Assembly: GCA_030448185.1 (NCBI GenBank)
Contig: JAUJNL010000005.1
Coordinates: 51,421 to 115,420 of the forward strand
DNA length: 64,000 nucleotides
Direction: 5' to 3'
Source: Cytophagales bacterium
GTDB taxonomy: Bacteria; Bacteroidota; Bacteroidia; Cytophagales; 172606-1
In this document: positions 1 to 8,728 of the stretch, one piece after another
How positions within the stretch are numbered: position 1 is the first letter of the stretch
Layout: every line of letters begins with the position of its first letter
Notes under the pieces: model-generated
Told to the model about the DNA's origin: nothing
Seen by the model: the letters and a program-made list of their open reading frames with translations, nothing else
Databases searched by the model: none
Position numbers and translations under genes: made by a program

Positions 1-278
1 TCATGGCGCAGCAATTGGGCCTTAAGGCTTTTACTGAAGCTATTTTCTACCATCATCCCTTGCTGCGTGACTCCACTGGCCAGAAGCTTTCCAAATCAGC
101 AGGTTCCGCTTCCCTGAAAAGCTTGTATGCAGCAGGCCAAAGTCCGGCAACGTTGTTCCAAATGATTGCCAAAGCCTTACAATTGCCTGACCAGCGGGTG
201 AAAGAGGCCAAAGATTTACTCGCCCAATTCTCTACAACGCTGTTACCTTTTGGTAGGATAACGCTTCCGCACTTCTGA
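1..278 (+). CDS. gluQ: Glutamyl-Q tRNA(Asp) synthetase-like protein, C-terminal part
   Basis: The reading frame is open from the window edge, so the 5' part lies outside. The visible 91 residues contain DSTGQKLSKSAG, the KMSKS-type ATP-binding loop of class I aminoacyl-tRNA synthetases, followed by a short helical tail with LFQMIAKALQLPD. The short C-terminus, without a GluRS anticodon-binding domain, fits the GluQ/YadB family, which glutamylates queuosine at position 34 of tRNA(Asp). The family assignment rests on the KLSKS loop and the short tail. A truncated glutamyl-tRNA synthetase is the alternative. Confidence 0.7.
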   Translation, partial: MAQQLGLKAFTEAIFYHHPLLRDSTGQKLSKSAGSASLKSLYAAGQSPATLFQMIAKALQLPDQRVKEAKDLLAQFSTTLLPFGRITLPHF

Positions 279-393
279 CCTAACAGCTAAAAGGTTTTAT
301 ACTAGGAAGTTATGGAGCTGTATTCCTATTATCCTTGTTCCGGCGAGGCGGCGGATAAATATCTCTATAAGGGGTTCAAGGAAGCAACTGGCT

Positions 394-985
394 TTATAGT
401 ACAAATCGATACAAATCAGCCATTGTAATCGCTAAGCCAAGGCTTTCTATGTGCAGTTTCGAATTAAGTTCAGTATAAAGTGGACGCATTTCCCATTTGC
501 CGTTTACCCGTTCATGTAACCTGACCCAAACTTCCATTGGGTCAATAATAATATAAGCTTGCAGACTGGTAATAGTGTAATAAGCATCAAGTTTTTTACC
601 AGTATCTTCCCGCTGCGTGCTTGCCGAAAGTACTTCTATCAATAACACAGGTTCCCGTTTGGCATCTACGGAGTTCTTATCTTTTTCGGAGCAGGTAACC
701 ATCACATCGGGCAGGCGGTAATTGTTTTCATGCTCAATGATCAGCCGTACATTTTCCGTATATCCGGCATCCGCCGGGATAAAAGTGTTCCATGCATTTG
801 CTAGCCGCGTTGAGCACAATCTGGTTGTGGGCATCAGTGGTATATTCCTCTAATACAATGATTTCCCCTTTGGCATACTCATAGCGTTCACCCGGCTTAG
901 CCTGCCTGACCAAGTGCTGGTATTCTTCAATCGAATACGAATGTTTATTTTGTAATGCGTCCCCCATACCGGATAAAATTACCAA
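394..985 (-). pseudogene. Uma2 family (DUF820) endonuclease-like gene, frameshifted
   Basis: Two overlapping frames together make one Uma2 protein. The N-terminal frame (985 down to about 760) reads YSIEEYQHLV, then YEYAKGEIIVLEEYTTDAHN with the usual H. The C-terminal frame (about 780 down to 394) has PDVMV, LLIEVLSAST and KKLDAYY, the D...E-x-K set of the restriction-endonuclease-like fold, then AYIIIDP. Switching frame near FYPGG/FIPADAG at about 770-785 gives a continuous family-like protein of about 190 residues, so a single indel splits it. Uma2 proteins have no settled function and are often present in many copies. A sequencing error is possible. Confidence 0.75.
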
Positions 986-1450
986 AAAAGCAGTTTAAAT
1001 GAAGCCTATTTTCCCAAAGGACTGTAGCAATAAGCAATTGGAAAAGCTGAAACCCCATTCAGATGATTGGGAATTCGTTTTGCCACCGCGTTCGGGGGAG
1101 ACAAAGGCTGGGTACGTCCATATGGCCCGGCAAACCTGCTTGCAGACAAGGACACGCTGCCAGCAAATGAGTGAAGTTTGACTGATAAAAACGGGCGAAT
1201 GTTGGTTCACCCGTTTTGTCGAAAAATCTGTGCGGTTCTTTATGATTTTACTTCGGCTACAAAACTTTTTTCTTAAAAATTGAAAATTTCACGCAAAGGT
1301 GCTAAGGGCGCAAAGCAATGAAACCACCCAGCTCGGAAGCAGAAATCAACTCATTCGCACATCAGCGCATACACTAATCAGCACACCATCACAAACCTTT
1401 TGAAACCGGAGGCAAGTCTTCTATGTCGTAATAGTGGTATACTGTCAAGG
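986..1450. other. Intergenic stretch without a supported gene
   Basis: A 60-codon plus-strand frame at 999-1181 has no recognisable motif and is not called. Around 1293-1313 is a CGCAAAGG...GCGCAAAG stretch related to one at about 4501-4520. At 1358-1395 lie CACATCAGCGCATACACT and AATCAGCAC words that recur at 4441, 41897 and 44954. The hairpin at 1187-1217 is listed separately. Confidence 0.5.
1187..1217. terminator. Hairpin terminator, copy 1
   Basis: AAAACGGGCGAA and TTCACCCGTTTT form a stem around GTTGG with one G-T wobble, flanked by A and T runs on both sides. It can end the minus-strand lipoprotein transcript. It shares about 45 bases, including the flank ending in TCTGTG, with the hairpin at 2321-2351 on the other side of that gene. 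Confidence 0.6.
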
Positions 1451-2320
1451 CTACGGAACTCTCCTGGCCGTGCCCATACCGGTAAAGGGTAGTTTGAGCA
1501 ATTGTCCGAGAGAATCATAGGTGAGAACTTCACGGTACTTGCGGACATTCTCCCTGCCAAAAATCTGCTTTTCAATCACCTGACGTTGCTCATTATATAC
1601 CAGACTAATGTATTCTTTGAAACGCTGCCGTTCGTAAGCCGAAAGCGGAGCTGTCAGCGTAATCAGGGAAACATCACCCTCCTGGTTATAAGTATAAGCG
1701 CAGTTCAACGCCGGGCTACCGGATGCGTTCATCTTAACCCTGCGGACAATTTTTCCGGGGGCCTCCTCTTCAAATAACCAACCCCGGGTGGCATGCAACA
1801 GGTAATCTAAAGCGTACCGGCGCACGTATTTCTCGTAGGTTGTATCCCTCGGGAATGACGGATTAGCTAACTCATCACCCATGAGATTGAACCGGGCCTG
1901 ATAGACCAGAGACGTATCGCCATTGGGTTGATAAGCATAGACGTCCTTCAATTTCAAATGATACTGCACATAATTCAGGTTGCGCCGGTACTTGATGCCA
2001 ATGCCCCGCAAGATATTCGGCGGAACGCCACCTTCCTGCTGGTCTAGCAGCAGTACCGCATCCACACCGGCTTCTTGTGCCCGGCGTTTCATCTGGGTCA
2101 GCAATGCATTGAAGCTGGCATAGGGGGCAAATACTTCCAGCCCTACCACTTTGTAGTAATCCGAATCCGGCGGCGTCTCGTTTTGCAGGAAAATTTCGAC
2201 GTTCTGCTGGTGAGGCAACAGCGGAATATCCACCAGTTGCTGGGGAGCCCGGTAGGGCCGTAGAGAAGTGCAACCAGCTAAAACCAATACAACCAGCGGG
2301 AGTAAACGGGTTAGTTTCAT
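1451..2320 (-). CDS. Lipoprotein of unknown function
   Basis: The 289-residue product starts MKLTRLLPLVVLVLAGC, a lipoprotein signal with the LAGC lipobox, so it should be acylated at Cys16 and anchored in the envelope. After the signal come a segment with VVGLEVFAPYASFNALL and AGVDAVLLLDQQ, and a C-terminal half containing YTYNQEGDVSLITLTAPLS and EVLTYDSLGQL, which resembles repeated beta-strand scaffolds. I do not recognise a named family. The start codon directly follows the T-run of the metG terminator on the same strand, so it probably has its own promoter inside or after that hairpin, or is read by leaky termination. Confidence 0.75.
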   Translation of the reverse strand: MKLTRLLPLVVLVLAGCTSLRPYRAPQQLVDIPLLPHQQNVEIFLQNETPPDSDYYKVVGLEVFAPYASFNALLTQMKRRAQEAGVDAVLLLDQQEGGVPPNILRGIGIKYRRNLNYVQYHLKLKDVYAYQPNGDTSLVYQARFNLMGDELANPSFPRDTTYEKYVRRYALDYLLHATRGWLFEEEAPGKIVRRVKMNASGSPALNCAYTYNQEGDVSLITLTAPLSAYERQRFKEYISLVYNEQRQVIEKQIFGRENVRKYREVLTYDSLGQLLKLPFTGMGTARRVP

Positions 2321-2351
2321 AAAAAACGGGTGAATGTTGGTTCACCCGTTT
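2321..2351 (-). terminator. Terminator of metG, copy 2 of duplicated hairpin
   Basis: Perfect stem AAACGGGTGAA / TTCACCCGTTT around a 6-base loop, followed on the minus strand by six T. It lies 22 bases after the metG stop and abuts the ATG of the next gene at 2320. Confidence 0.75.
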
Positions 2352-2372
2352 CGCTACAAATTCTGTGCTGAC

Positions 2373-4442
2373 TTACTTGACTGTTCCGCCGTTGGTAATG
2401 ATTTTTTCCGGGCGAACAAATGCCAGACTGCCATCCGTATTTTCGGCCATCAGAATCATGCCCTGCGAAATAATGCCTTTAATGTCGCGGGGAGCCAGGT
2501 TGGCCAGCAAGCACACCTGTTGGCCAATGATCTGGTCAGGCTGGTAGTGTTCGGCAATGCCACTCACCACGGTTCGTTTATCCATGCCCGTATCCAGGGT
2601 AAGTTTCAGGAGCTTTTTGGTTTTAGGAACGGCCTCGGCGGCCAGGATCGTGGCTACCCGAATGTCCATTTTGCCGAAATCATCAAAGGTTACTTCGGGC
2701 TTTGCGGAAGTAACCGGGGTATTCTGGACATTAGTTGCGTGGGCAGCTGCTTCATTCGTCTTTTTAGTGTTCAGCAGTTTCTGCCCCTGCGCCTCAATCG
2801 TAGCATCCTCGATGGGGGTAAACAGGTGGAATGATTCATTCAGCCGATGGTCATCAGCCAATAAGTCAATCCGGCCGGCTTCCTTCCATTTACCCAGCGG
2901 AATATTGAGCATTCCAGCTAATCGCTCCGCGGAGAATGGCAGGAACGGCTCCATCACGATAGCCAGGTTGGCGGCCAGTTGCAAACTTAAGTTGAGAATA
3001 GTCTGTACCCGGGCCGGGTCTCCTGTAACTAGTTTCCACGGTTCGGTGTCGGCCAGGTATTTGTTTCCCACCCGGGCCAGATCCATTACGTAGCTCAATG
3101 CTTCCCGGAAACGGTACGCTTCCAGCGAACCCGCAATCTGCGCCGGGAATTGCCGGATGTTTTCAATTACGCCGAGGTCAATATCATACAGCTGATTCCG
3201 GGCCGGTACTTTTCCCGCAAAATGTTTATGGGTCAGCACGGCCGCCCGGTTGATAAAATTGCCTAGAATAGCCACCAATTCATTGTTATTCCGGGCCTGG
3301 AAATCCTTCCAGCTGAAATCACTGTCTTTGGTTTCCGGAGCATTGGCGCACAGGGCGTAGCGCAGAATATCCTGCTTGCCCGGAAAATCCTGCAAATATT
3401 CATGCAGCCATACGGCCCAGTTCCGCGAAGTGGAGATCTTATTCCCTTCCAGGTTCATAAATTCATTTGCGGGGACATTGTCAGCCAGCGTAAAGCCGCC
3501 ATGCTCCATCATCATGGCCGGGAAGATAATGCAGTGGAATACAATATTGTCTTTGCCGATAAAGTGCACCAGCTTAGTCTGTCCGTCTTTCCAGTAAGGT
3601 TCCCAATCCTGGCCGCGGCTTTCGAGCAATTCCTTGGTAAAGGTGATGTAGCCAATGGGCGCATCAAACCACACGTACAAGACTTTTCCTTCAGTGTCTG
3701 CCAGCGGCACTTTCACACCCCAATCCAGGTCCCGGGTCATGGCCCTTGAATGCAGGCCCTGATTAAGCCACGACTGGCACTGACCGAATACGTTGGGCTT
3801 CCATTCGGGATGGCTATCCACGTACCCTTTAATCGCCGGCTGGAGTTTATCGAGGGGCAGGTACCAGTTTTTGGTTTCCCGCTTTACCGGAGGTTCACCC
3901 GACAAGGTGGAATGCGGGTTAATGAGTTCTTCGGGACTCAGGGAAGTGCCGCATTTTTCGCACTGGTCGCCGTAGGCATTGGGGTTGGCGCAGTTCGGGC
4001 AAGTTCCCACACTGTACCGGTCGGCCAGGAATTGTTTGGCGGTTGAATCGTAATACTGTTCCGTTACCTTTTCTTCAAAAACGCCTTTATCGTACAGGGT
4101 TGTAAAAAAGTCTTGCGAAACCTGGTGATGGGCTGGTTTGGTGGTACGGGAGTAAATGTCGAAGGAAATGCCGAAATCCCGGAAAGAATCCCGGATCTGG
4201 ACGTAGTACTTGTCTACTACTTCCTGCGGGGTTACGCCTTCATTACGGGCTTTAATGGTAATGGGTACGCCGTGTTCGTCGGTACCGCTGATAAATACCA
4301 CGTCCCGTTCCCGGGAACGCAGGTACCGGACATAAATATCGGCCGGTAAATAACAGCCCGCTAAATGCCCGATGTGAATAGGACCATTGGCATAAATCAG
4401 GGCGGCAGTGACGGTATATCGTTGAGGATTCTGAATAGGCAT
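2373..4442 (-). CDS. metG: Methionyl-tRNA synthetase
   Basis: This 689-residue class I aminoacyl-tRNA synthetase charges tRNA(Met) in the cytoplasm. Residues about 22-29 carry the HIGH signature (PIHIGHLAG). A CPNC...CEKC zinc knuckle lies near residues 145-165. The KMSKS loop is the family variant NKISTSRNW at about 335. The last 110 residues ([17 protein letters not shown] to the end) form an EMAPII-like tRNA-binding domain, typical of the long dimeric bacterial form. The length and all motifs are normal, with no disruption. It ends in the hairpin at 2321-2351. Confidence 0.98.
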   Translation of the reverse strand: MPIQNPQRYTVTAALIYANGPIHIGHLAGCYLPADIYVRYLRSRERDVVFISGTDEHGVPITIKARNEGVTPQEVVDKYYVQIRDSFRDFGISFDIYSRTTKPAHHQVSQDFFTTLYDKGVFEEKVTEQYYDSTAKQFLADRYSVGTCPNCANPNAYGDQCEKCGTSLSPEELINPHSTLSGEPPVKRETKNWYLPLDKLQPAIKGYVDSHPEWKPNVFGQCQSWLNQGLHSRAMTRDLDWGVKVPLADTEGKVLYVWFDAPIGYITFTKELLESRGQDWEPYWKDGQTKLVHFIGKDNIVFHCIIFPAMMMEHGGFTLADNVPANEFMNLEGNKISTSRNWAVWLHEYLQDFPGKQDILRYALCANAPETKDSDFSWKDFQARNNNELVAILGNFINRAAVLTHKHFAGKVPARNQLYDIDLGVIENIRQFPAQIAGSLEAYRFREALSYVMDLARVGNKYLADTEPWKLVTGDPARVQTILNLSLQLAANLAIVMEPFLPFSAERLAGMLNIPLGKWKEAGRIDLLADDHRLNESFHLFTPIEDATIEAQGQKLLNTKKTNEAAAHATNVQNTPVTSAKPEVTFDDFGKMDIRVATILAAEAVPKTKKLLKLTLDTGMDKRTVVSGIAEHYQPDQIIGQQVCLLANLAPRDIKGIISQGMILMAENTDGSLAFVRPEKIITNGGTVK

Positions 4443-4640
4443 GGGTTGATGTGTGGATTTGTTGATGTGCGGATGAACCGGCTTGCAAAGTACTAAGCTA
4501 ACGCAAAGGGCGCAAAGTGAGGTTCGGGTTCGCTGTTGTTTTCAGGAACATACAGCTAATGAAACTGGGCAGGCAAAAAAATAAGGCCGAATTACCGGCC
4601 CTGCTTGTAATGTGAAGAACTTTATCGGGTAGGGTAAAGC
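4443..4640. repeat. Word-like repeats upstream of metG
   Basis: Contains GATGTGTGGATTTGTTGATGTG (4448-4469, an imperfect repeat of GATGTG) and ACGCAAAGGGCGCAAAG (about 4501-4517). Both word types also occur at 1290-1395, and the first also at 41897 and 44954. No gene is visible here. The metG promoter should lie within it, but I see no exact TAnnTTTG box. Confidence 0.45.
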
Positions 4641-4925
4641 TCAGGCTCCTTGTCTGAATACCGCCTGTTCTAACCGTTCAATCCGACCCAACAGCTCACT
4701 TTTCAGGAGCTGGCCCAATTCCCGGAAATCGGTTCTGAGTTCGCCGACGGATTCATTGAGCCGGTTCAGCGCCTTGGTTTGCTCCTTAATAATGTCCGTG
4801 TGTTCACGCAGAATTTTAGTCTGCTCTATAATAATATCTTCGTGCCGGTCCTGACGTTCTACCATCCGGTCAAGCCGTTGCAGGGATTCAGCCAGTAATT
4901 CGACGATTCTGTCTTCGTTTTTCAT
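4641..4925 (-). CDS. Small coiled-coil protein, unknown function
   Basis: The 94-residue product is almost entirely charged helix with heptad spacing: RIVELLAESLQRLDRMVERQ, then KILREHTDIIKEQTKALNRL and LKSELLGRIERLEQAV. No signal peptide or membrane segment is present. Such short coiled-coil ORFs are common in Cytophagales and resemble helper or oligomerisation proteins, but no function can be assigned. It stands alone between metG and the phosphate transporter on the same strand. Confidence 0.7.
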   Translation of the reverse strand: MKNEDRIVELLAESLQRLDRMVERQDRHEDIIIEQTKILREHTDIIKEQTKALNRLNESVGELRTDFRELGQLLKSELLGRIERLEQAVFRQGA

Positions 4926-5150
4926 ATACCTTCAATTTAAAACGTTTGCCCATACGCTAATACGCTAAAAGGAAACTTGCCTCTTTATTTTGCTCGTATT
5001 TGATTAACTCTTCAGTTGGCTAATAGGTTCCTTTTAAGCTAAAACGTAAAGCAGGCTACTTTAGCCATCTAATTGCCTACGGGAAGAAGATTGTTCAGGC
5101 CCATATTCATTACGGCCGAAATCCTATTTCTGGCTCCCACAATATTTTCT

Positions 5151-6548
5151 TTACAAAATAGCCCTTAATAAGAAAAACAGCCCGGCGGAAAGGGTAATGC
5201 TGACGGGCAGGGTGAGTACCCAGGCCAATGCAATGCTCCGCACGGTTTTAGGCTGAATATTGCCCGTACCTCCTAGTGCAACCATACTGCCGGCAATACC
5301 GGAGGAAAGCACGTGAGTAGTACTAACCGGCAAGCCAAAACCGGTAGCCAGCCCGATAGTGGAGGCTGCTACCAATTCGGCAGAGGCTCCCTGCGCATAG
5401 GTCAGGTGGTTTTTTCCGATTTTCTCGCCGACCGTCTTTACAATCCGTTTCCAGCCAATCATCGTACCCAGGCCAAGGGAAATGGAAACCAGTACGATTA
5501 CCCAGCGGGGGGCGTAATCAGTGTAGTTTCGGAGGGCAGCAGAAGTTTCTTTAAGCATATCTACGTCCGCGGCGGCTATGCTATTGGGCGGATGGTTGGT
5601 TAAAGCTTTTAATTCATTAGTAATGAGCAAAATATCACGGCGTATGGTTAAACGATTGTTTTGGGGGATTGCCGCATTACCAGCCGGCAGCAGGGCTTGG
5701 ATGGTATCGATCTGGGAAGCGGCCAAACTGAGATTGCCCCGGTCAGCCGGCGGAATAGCCGTGGTATCTATCCGGCTGATTACACTTTCCATCCGCGTTA
5801 AACTGGCCCGCAGGAGAGTTGCATCAATCCGGCTATCCAGCGCAAACGTGAACGGAACAATGCTGATCAGGATAAGCATAATCAGACCCACCCCTTTCTG
5901 ACCGTCGTTGGAACCGTGGAAAAAGCTCACTAAAGTACAGGTCAGAATCAGAATGCCACGAATCCAGGTCGGAGGCGCCTTTTTCTGGGGAGGCTCCTGA
6001 AACAAACGCTGGTCTTTTACGAATCTGCGGAGCAAAAACATCAGCACCAGGGTTAGCGTAAAACCAAATAAGGGCGAGACCAGCAGTGAAAGTCCGATTT
6101 CAATTGCCTTATCCCAATTGACGCCTTCCCCGGATTGGTTTTCCGGCATCATACTGAAGGCCAAACCTACCCCTAAGATCGAACCAATCAGGGTGTGTGA
6201 GCTGGAGGAGGGCAATCCGTAGTACCAGGTGCCCAGGTTCCAGATAATGGCACTGAAAAGCAGGGACAGAATCATGGCTACGCTGTGCCAGATATTCTGA
6301 TCAATTAAAAGCTCCACCGGCAACAGGTAAACAATACCCATGGCTACCCCGATTCCGCCGGCAAAAACGCCGATGAAATTGCACAATCCCGACCACACTA
6401 CGGCCGTCCAGGGTTGCAGCGAATTGGTATAAATCACAGTAGCCACGGCATTGGCAGTGTCATGAAAACCATTGACAAATTCAAATGCGCAAGCAGATAA
6501 CAGGCAGAAAATCAATACAATAAGTAATCCAGTCTCTAATTCGAACAT
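5151..6548 (-). CDS. pit: PiT family inorganic phosphate transporter
   Basis: The 465-residue membrane protein carries both PiT signature repeats. The first is FVNGFHDTANAVAT near the N-terminus, followed by YGLPSSSSHTLIGSI. The second is FFHGSNDGQKGVGL in the middle, followed by GLPVSTTHVLSSGIAGSM near the C-terminus. About ten hydrophobic segments surround a central soluble loop (residues about 235-335). The family imports phosphate with H+ or Na+ as a metal-phosphate complex. No PhoU-like partner lies next to it. Confidence 0.95.
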   Translation of the reverse strand: MFELETGLLIVLIFCLLSACAFEFVNGFHDTANAVATVIYTNSLQPWTAVVWSGLCNFIGVFAGGIGVAMGIVYLLPVELLIDQNIWHSVAMILSLLFSAIIWNLGTWYYGLPSSSSHTLIGSILGVGLAFSMMPENQSGEGVNWDKAIEIGLSLLVSPLFGFTLTLVLMFLLRRFVKDQRLFQEPPQKKAPPTWIRGILILTCTLVSFFHGSNDGQKGVGLIMLILISIVPFTFALDSRIDATLLRASLTRMESVISRIDTTAIPPADRGNLSLAASQIDTIQALLPAGNAAIPQNNRLTIRRDILLITNELKALTNHPPNSIAAADVDMLKETSAALRNYTDYAPRWVIVLVSISLGLGTMIGWKRIVKTVGEKIGKNHLTYAQGASAELVAASTIGLATGFGLPVSTTHVLSSGIAGSMVALGGTGNIQPKTVRSIALAWVLTLPVSITLSAGLFFLLRAIL

Positions 6549-6854
6549 ATATGCTATTTTGCCGCAAGTTAGTCTAACTTTAGTGCCGGCATGTTAAGCC
6601 AGTGTTAAATCAAACAAGTTGGCGGCTGTAAGAGTTGTCTCAGTAACGCTTATACAACAATTTATATCAACGGAATAAAGTACTATTATAGGGACGTGTG
6701 AAATATATTTCAGCTCATGCCAAAGTGGATTTTACCGGTATTCTCGCAAAAATGCGGGTATGTACTTCAGCAACAAATTTATAACCACGCCAGCAGAACG
6801 CCAGTATACCGGGCAGAACTTATTTATTGAACGGGCACCAAAGACAAAACCAGG
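6549..6854. other. Divergent intergenic region between pit and the FAD oxidoreductase
   Basis: This 306-base space must hold promoters for both divergent genes. AACTTTAG and TAACTTG resemble the Bacteroidota -7 box but neither matches TAnnTTTG exactly. No repeat or small gene is evident. Confidence 0.4.
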
Positions 6855-7979
6855 ATGAAACCAGATCTTGATGTGCTGATTATCGGCGGGGGACTAGCGG
6901 GACTGGTCAATGCCATCCAACTGGGAAAGGCAGGCTTGCAGGTGCTGCTGGTAGAGAAAAAACAGTACCCATTTCACCGGGTTTGCGGGGAGTACATTTC
7001 CAATGAAGTGCTGCCTTTCCTGCACGGCATGCATATTCGTCCGGCTGACCTGGGAGCTGCCCGCATCAGCCGTTTACTGCTAAGTTCGCCGGATGGCCGC
7101 CGTACCCTGGAGATGCCGCTTGACTTGGGCGGTTTTGGCATCAGCCGTTATAGGTTTGATCATTATTTGTACGAACAGGCCCAGGCAGCCGGGGTAACTT
7201 GCCTTACCGGAAAGTCAGTGGACGAAGCTGTATTCCTGAACGATTATTTTGAGGTCAGACTCTCTGATGGGAAGGCGGTGAGCAGCCGGTTAGTCATTGG
7301 CGCCTTTGGTAAACGGTCCCGGTTGGATAAGCAGCTTGACCGGGCTTTTATCTACCAGCGGTCCCCGTACATTGGGGTTAAGTACCACGTCCGTACTGAT
7401 TTCCCCAAAGACCTGATTGCGCTGCACAATTTCCGGGATGGGTACTGCGGCGTAGTTGCCATCGAAAACGACCAGTTCAATCTGTGCTACCTCACCACCC
7501 GCGACAACCTGAAGCGGTACGGTACTCTGGAGGAGATGGAGGAAAATACGTTGTATAAAAATCCTTTTATGCAGACACTACGGGGCAATATGCAGGTGCT
7601 GTATGAAAAACCCGAGGTAATCAACGAAGTTTCGTTTGCTCCGAAAAATACGGTCGAGGCGCATATGCTCATGTCAGGCGACACGGCCGGGTTGATTACG
7701 CCGCTTTGCGGGAACGGGATGGCTATGGCTATTCATTCCGCAAAAATTCTGTCCGAACTCATTATCCAATATCATCAAGAGCAGCTTTCCCGCGAATGGC
7801 TGGAGACGACTTATACGCAGCAGTGGCGGCAGACTTTTGCCCGCCGGCTGTGGGCGGGCCGTAGAATTCAGCAACTATTCGGGGATGAAAGCCTGACCAG
7901 CCTGGTGGTTGCCGGTCTGAACGTGGCCCGTCCGATGGCCCGCTACCTCTTAAAACAGACCCACGGTAAGGTATTTTAA
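6855..7979 (+). CDS. FAD-dependent oxidoreductase, geranylgeranyl-reductase-like
   Basis: The 374-residue flavoprotein begins with a Rossmann dinucleotide-binding motif (VLIIGGGLAGLVNAIQLGKA, residues about 7-26) and VLLVEKK. The CGEYISNEVLPFL segment resembles the cap of GGR/flavin-dependent halogenase-like enzymes. A second FAD contact, SGDTAGLITPLCGNGMAMAI, lies near residue 275. Proteins of this family reduce isoprenoid chains or hydroxylate/oxidise aromatic polyene precursors; the substrate cannot be read here. TetR and ABC1-kinase genes follow on the same strand, so the three may share a membrane-lipid or quinone theme (inference). Confidence 0.8.
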   Translation: MKPDLDVLIIGGGLAGLVNAIQLGKAGLQVLLVEKKQYPFHRVCGEYISNEVLPFLHGMHIRPADLGAARISRLLLSSPDGRRTLEMPLDLGGFGISRYRFDHYLYEQAQAAGVTCLTGKSVDEAVFLNDYFEVRLSDGKAVSSRLVIGAFGKRSRLDKQLDRAFIYQRSPYIGVKYHVRTDFPKDLIALHNFRDGYCGVVAIENDQFNLCYLTTRDNLKRYGTLEEMEENTLYKNPFMQTLRGNMQVLYEKPEVINEVSFAPKNTVEAHMLMSGDTAGLITPLCGNGMAMAIHSAKILSELIIQYHQEQLSREWLETTYTQQWRQTFARRLWAGRRIQQLFGDESLTSLVVAGLNVARPMARYLLKQTHGKVF

Positions 7980-8023
7980 TTCTTTTTATAAACTCATTGA
8001 CCATTTTTTGGGTTACTCATTAT

Positions 8024-8674
8024 ATGGAGACGCAATCAACCGGAATCAGAGAAAATATCAAAAGAGCATACGTTGAATATGTACTGGAGCAGGGAAAGCA
8101 GCCGCCTTCTCCGTTTGTGCTGGCCAAAGGGCTGGGTATCAGTGAAGCCCAATTTTATGCGGAGTACAATTCATTGGAGGCCGTAGAAGCCAACCTCTGG
8201 CTGGGATTTTTTGCGGAAGCCCAGGCCCGGACCGAAAGTCAGGAAGTGTACGAAGGCTACGCGGTCCGCGAAAAGCTCCTCTCGTTCTATTATATCTGGA
8301 TCGAAACCCTGAAGGCTAACCGGAGTTTTGTTCTGTTTGCTGCTAAAGGATTGCGTCAAGGAGACCAGTCTGTCCCTGATAGTCTGAAATTATTCAAGCA
8401 GGCTTTTAAGGCTTACGTAGAGGAGCTGATCCGGGAGGGGAGAAGTACCGGCGAAGTAGCCAGCCGGCCTCTGCTGATAGACCGGTACGCCGAAGGATTC
8501 TGGATGCAGGCCCTGTTTCTTCTTAACTTCTGGGTAAAAGATCCCAGCAAGGGCTTTGAGCAAACGGATGCCGCCATCGAAAAGGCCGTCAATACCTCCT
8601 TTGACCTGGTCGGACCTTCCGCCATTGACTCGATTATTGATTTTGCCAAGTTTATTTACCAGAACCGGAATTAA
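8024..8674 (+). CDS. TetR/AcrR-like regulatory protein
   Basis: I start the gene at ATG 8024 (METQSTGIRENIKRAYVEYV) rather than at an upstream TTG, giving 216 residues. The first 50 residues form a divergent TetR helix-turn-helix (PPSPFVLAKGLGISEAQFYA). The rest is an all-helical ligand-binding region with YYIWIETLKANRSFVLFAAK. It lies 44 bases after the FAD enzyme and 54 bases before the ABC1 kinase. TetR-like genes beside ABC1-kinase genes recur in Cytophagales, so co-regulation or functional linkage is likely. Confidence 0.75.
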   Translation: METQSTGIRENIKRAYVEYVLEQGKQPPSPFVLAKGLGISEAQFYAEYNSLEAVEANLWLGFFAEAQARTESQEVYEGYAVREKLLSFYYIWIETLKANRSFVLFAAKGLRQGDQSVPDSLKLFKQAFKAYVEELIREGRSTGEVASRPLLIDRYAEGFWMQALFLLNFWVKDPSKGFEQTDAAIEKAVNTSFDLVGPSAIDSIIDFAKFIYQNRN

Positions 8675-8675
8675 G

Positions 8676-8701
8676 TAGAGACGTTATGCATAACGGCTCT
8701 G
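8676..8701. repeat. Small palindrome, GTAGAGACG family
   Basis: GTAGAGACGTTATGCATAACG is a near-palindrome between the TetR and ABC1-kinase genes. Related forms occur at about 36456, 50811 and 56022. Confidence 0.45.
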
Positions 8702-8728
8702 CGCTAATCTCATTCACCCTCTTTTTTA

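Noticed and set aside
760..790. Programmed frameshift in the Uma2 gene
   Set aside because: No canonical slippery heptamer with a downstream structure is visible at the overlap, and nearby genes show similar accidental indels.
999..1181. 60-codon plus-strand ORF after the Uma2 gene
   Set aside because: No recognisable motif, no context, and its end runs toward a repeat; not separable from chance.
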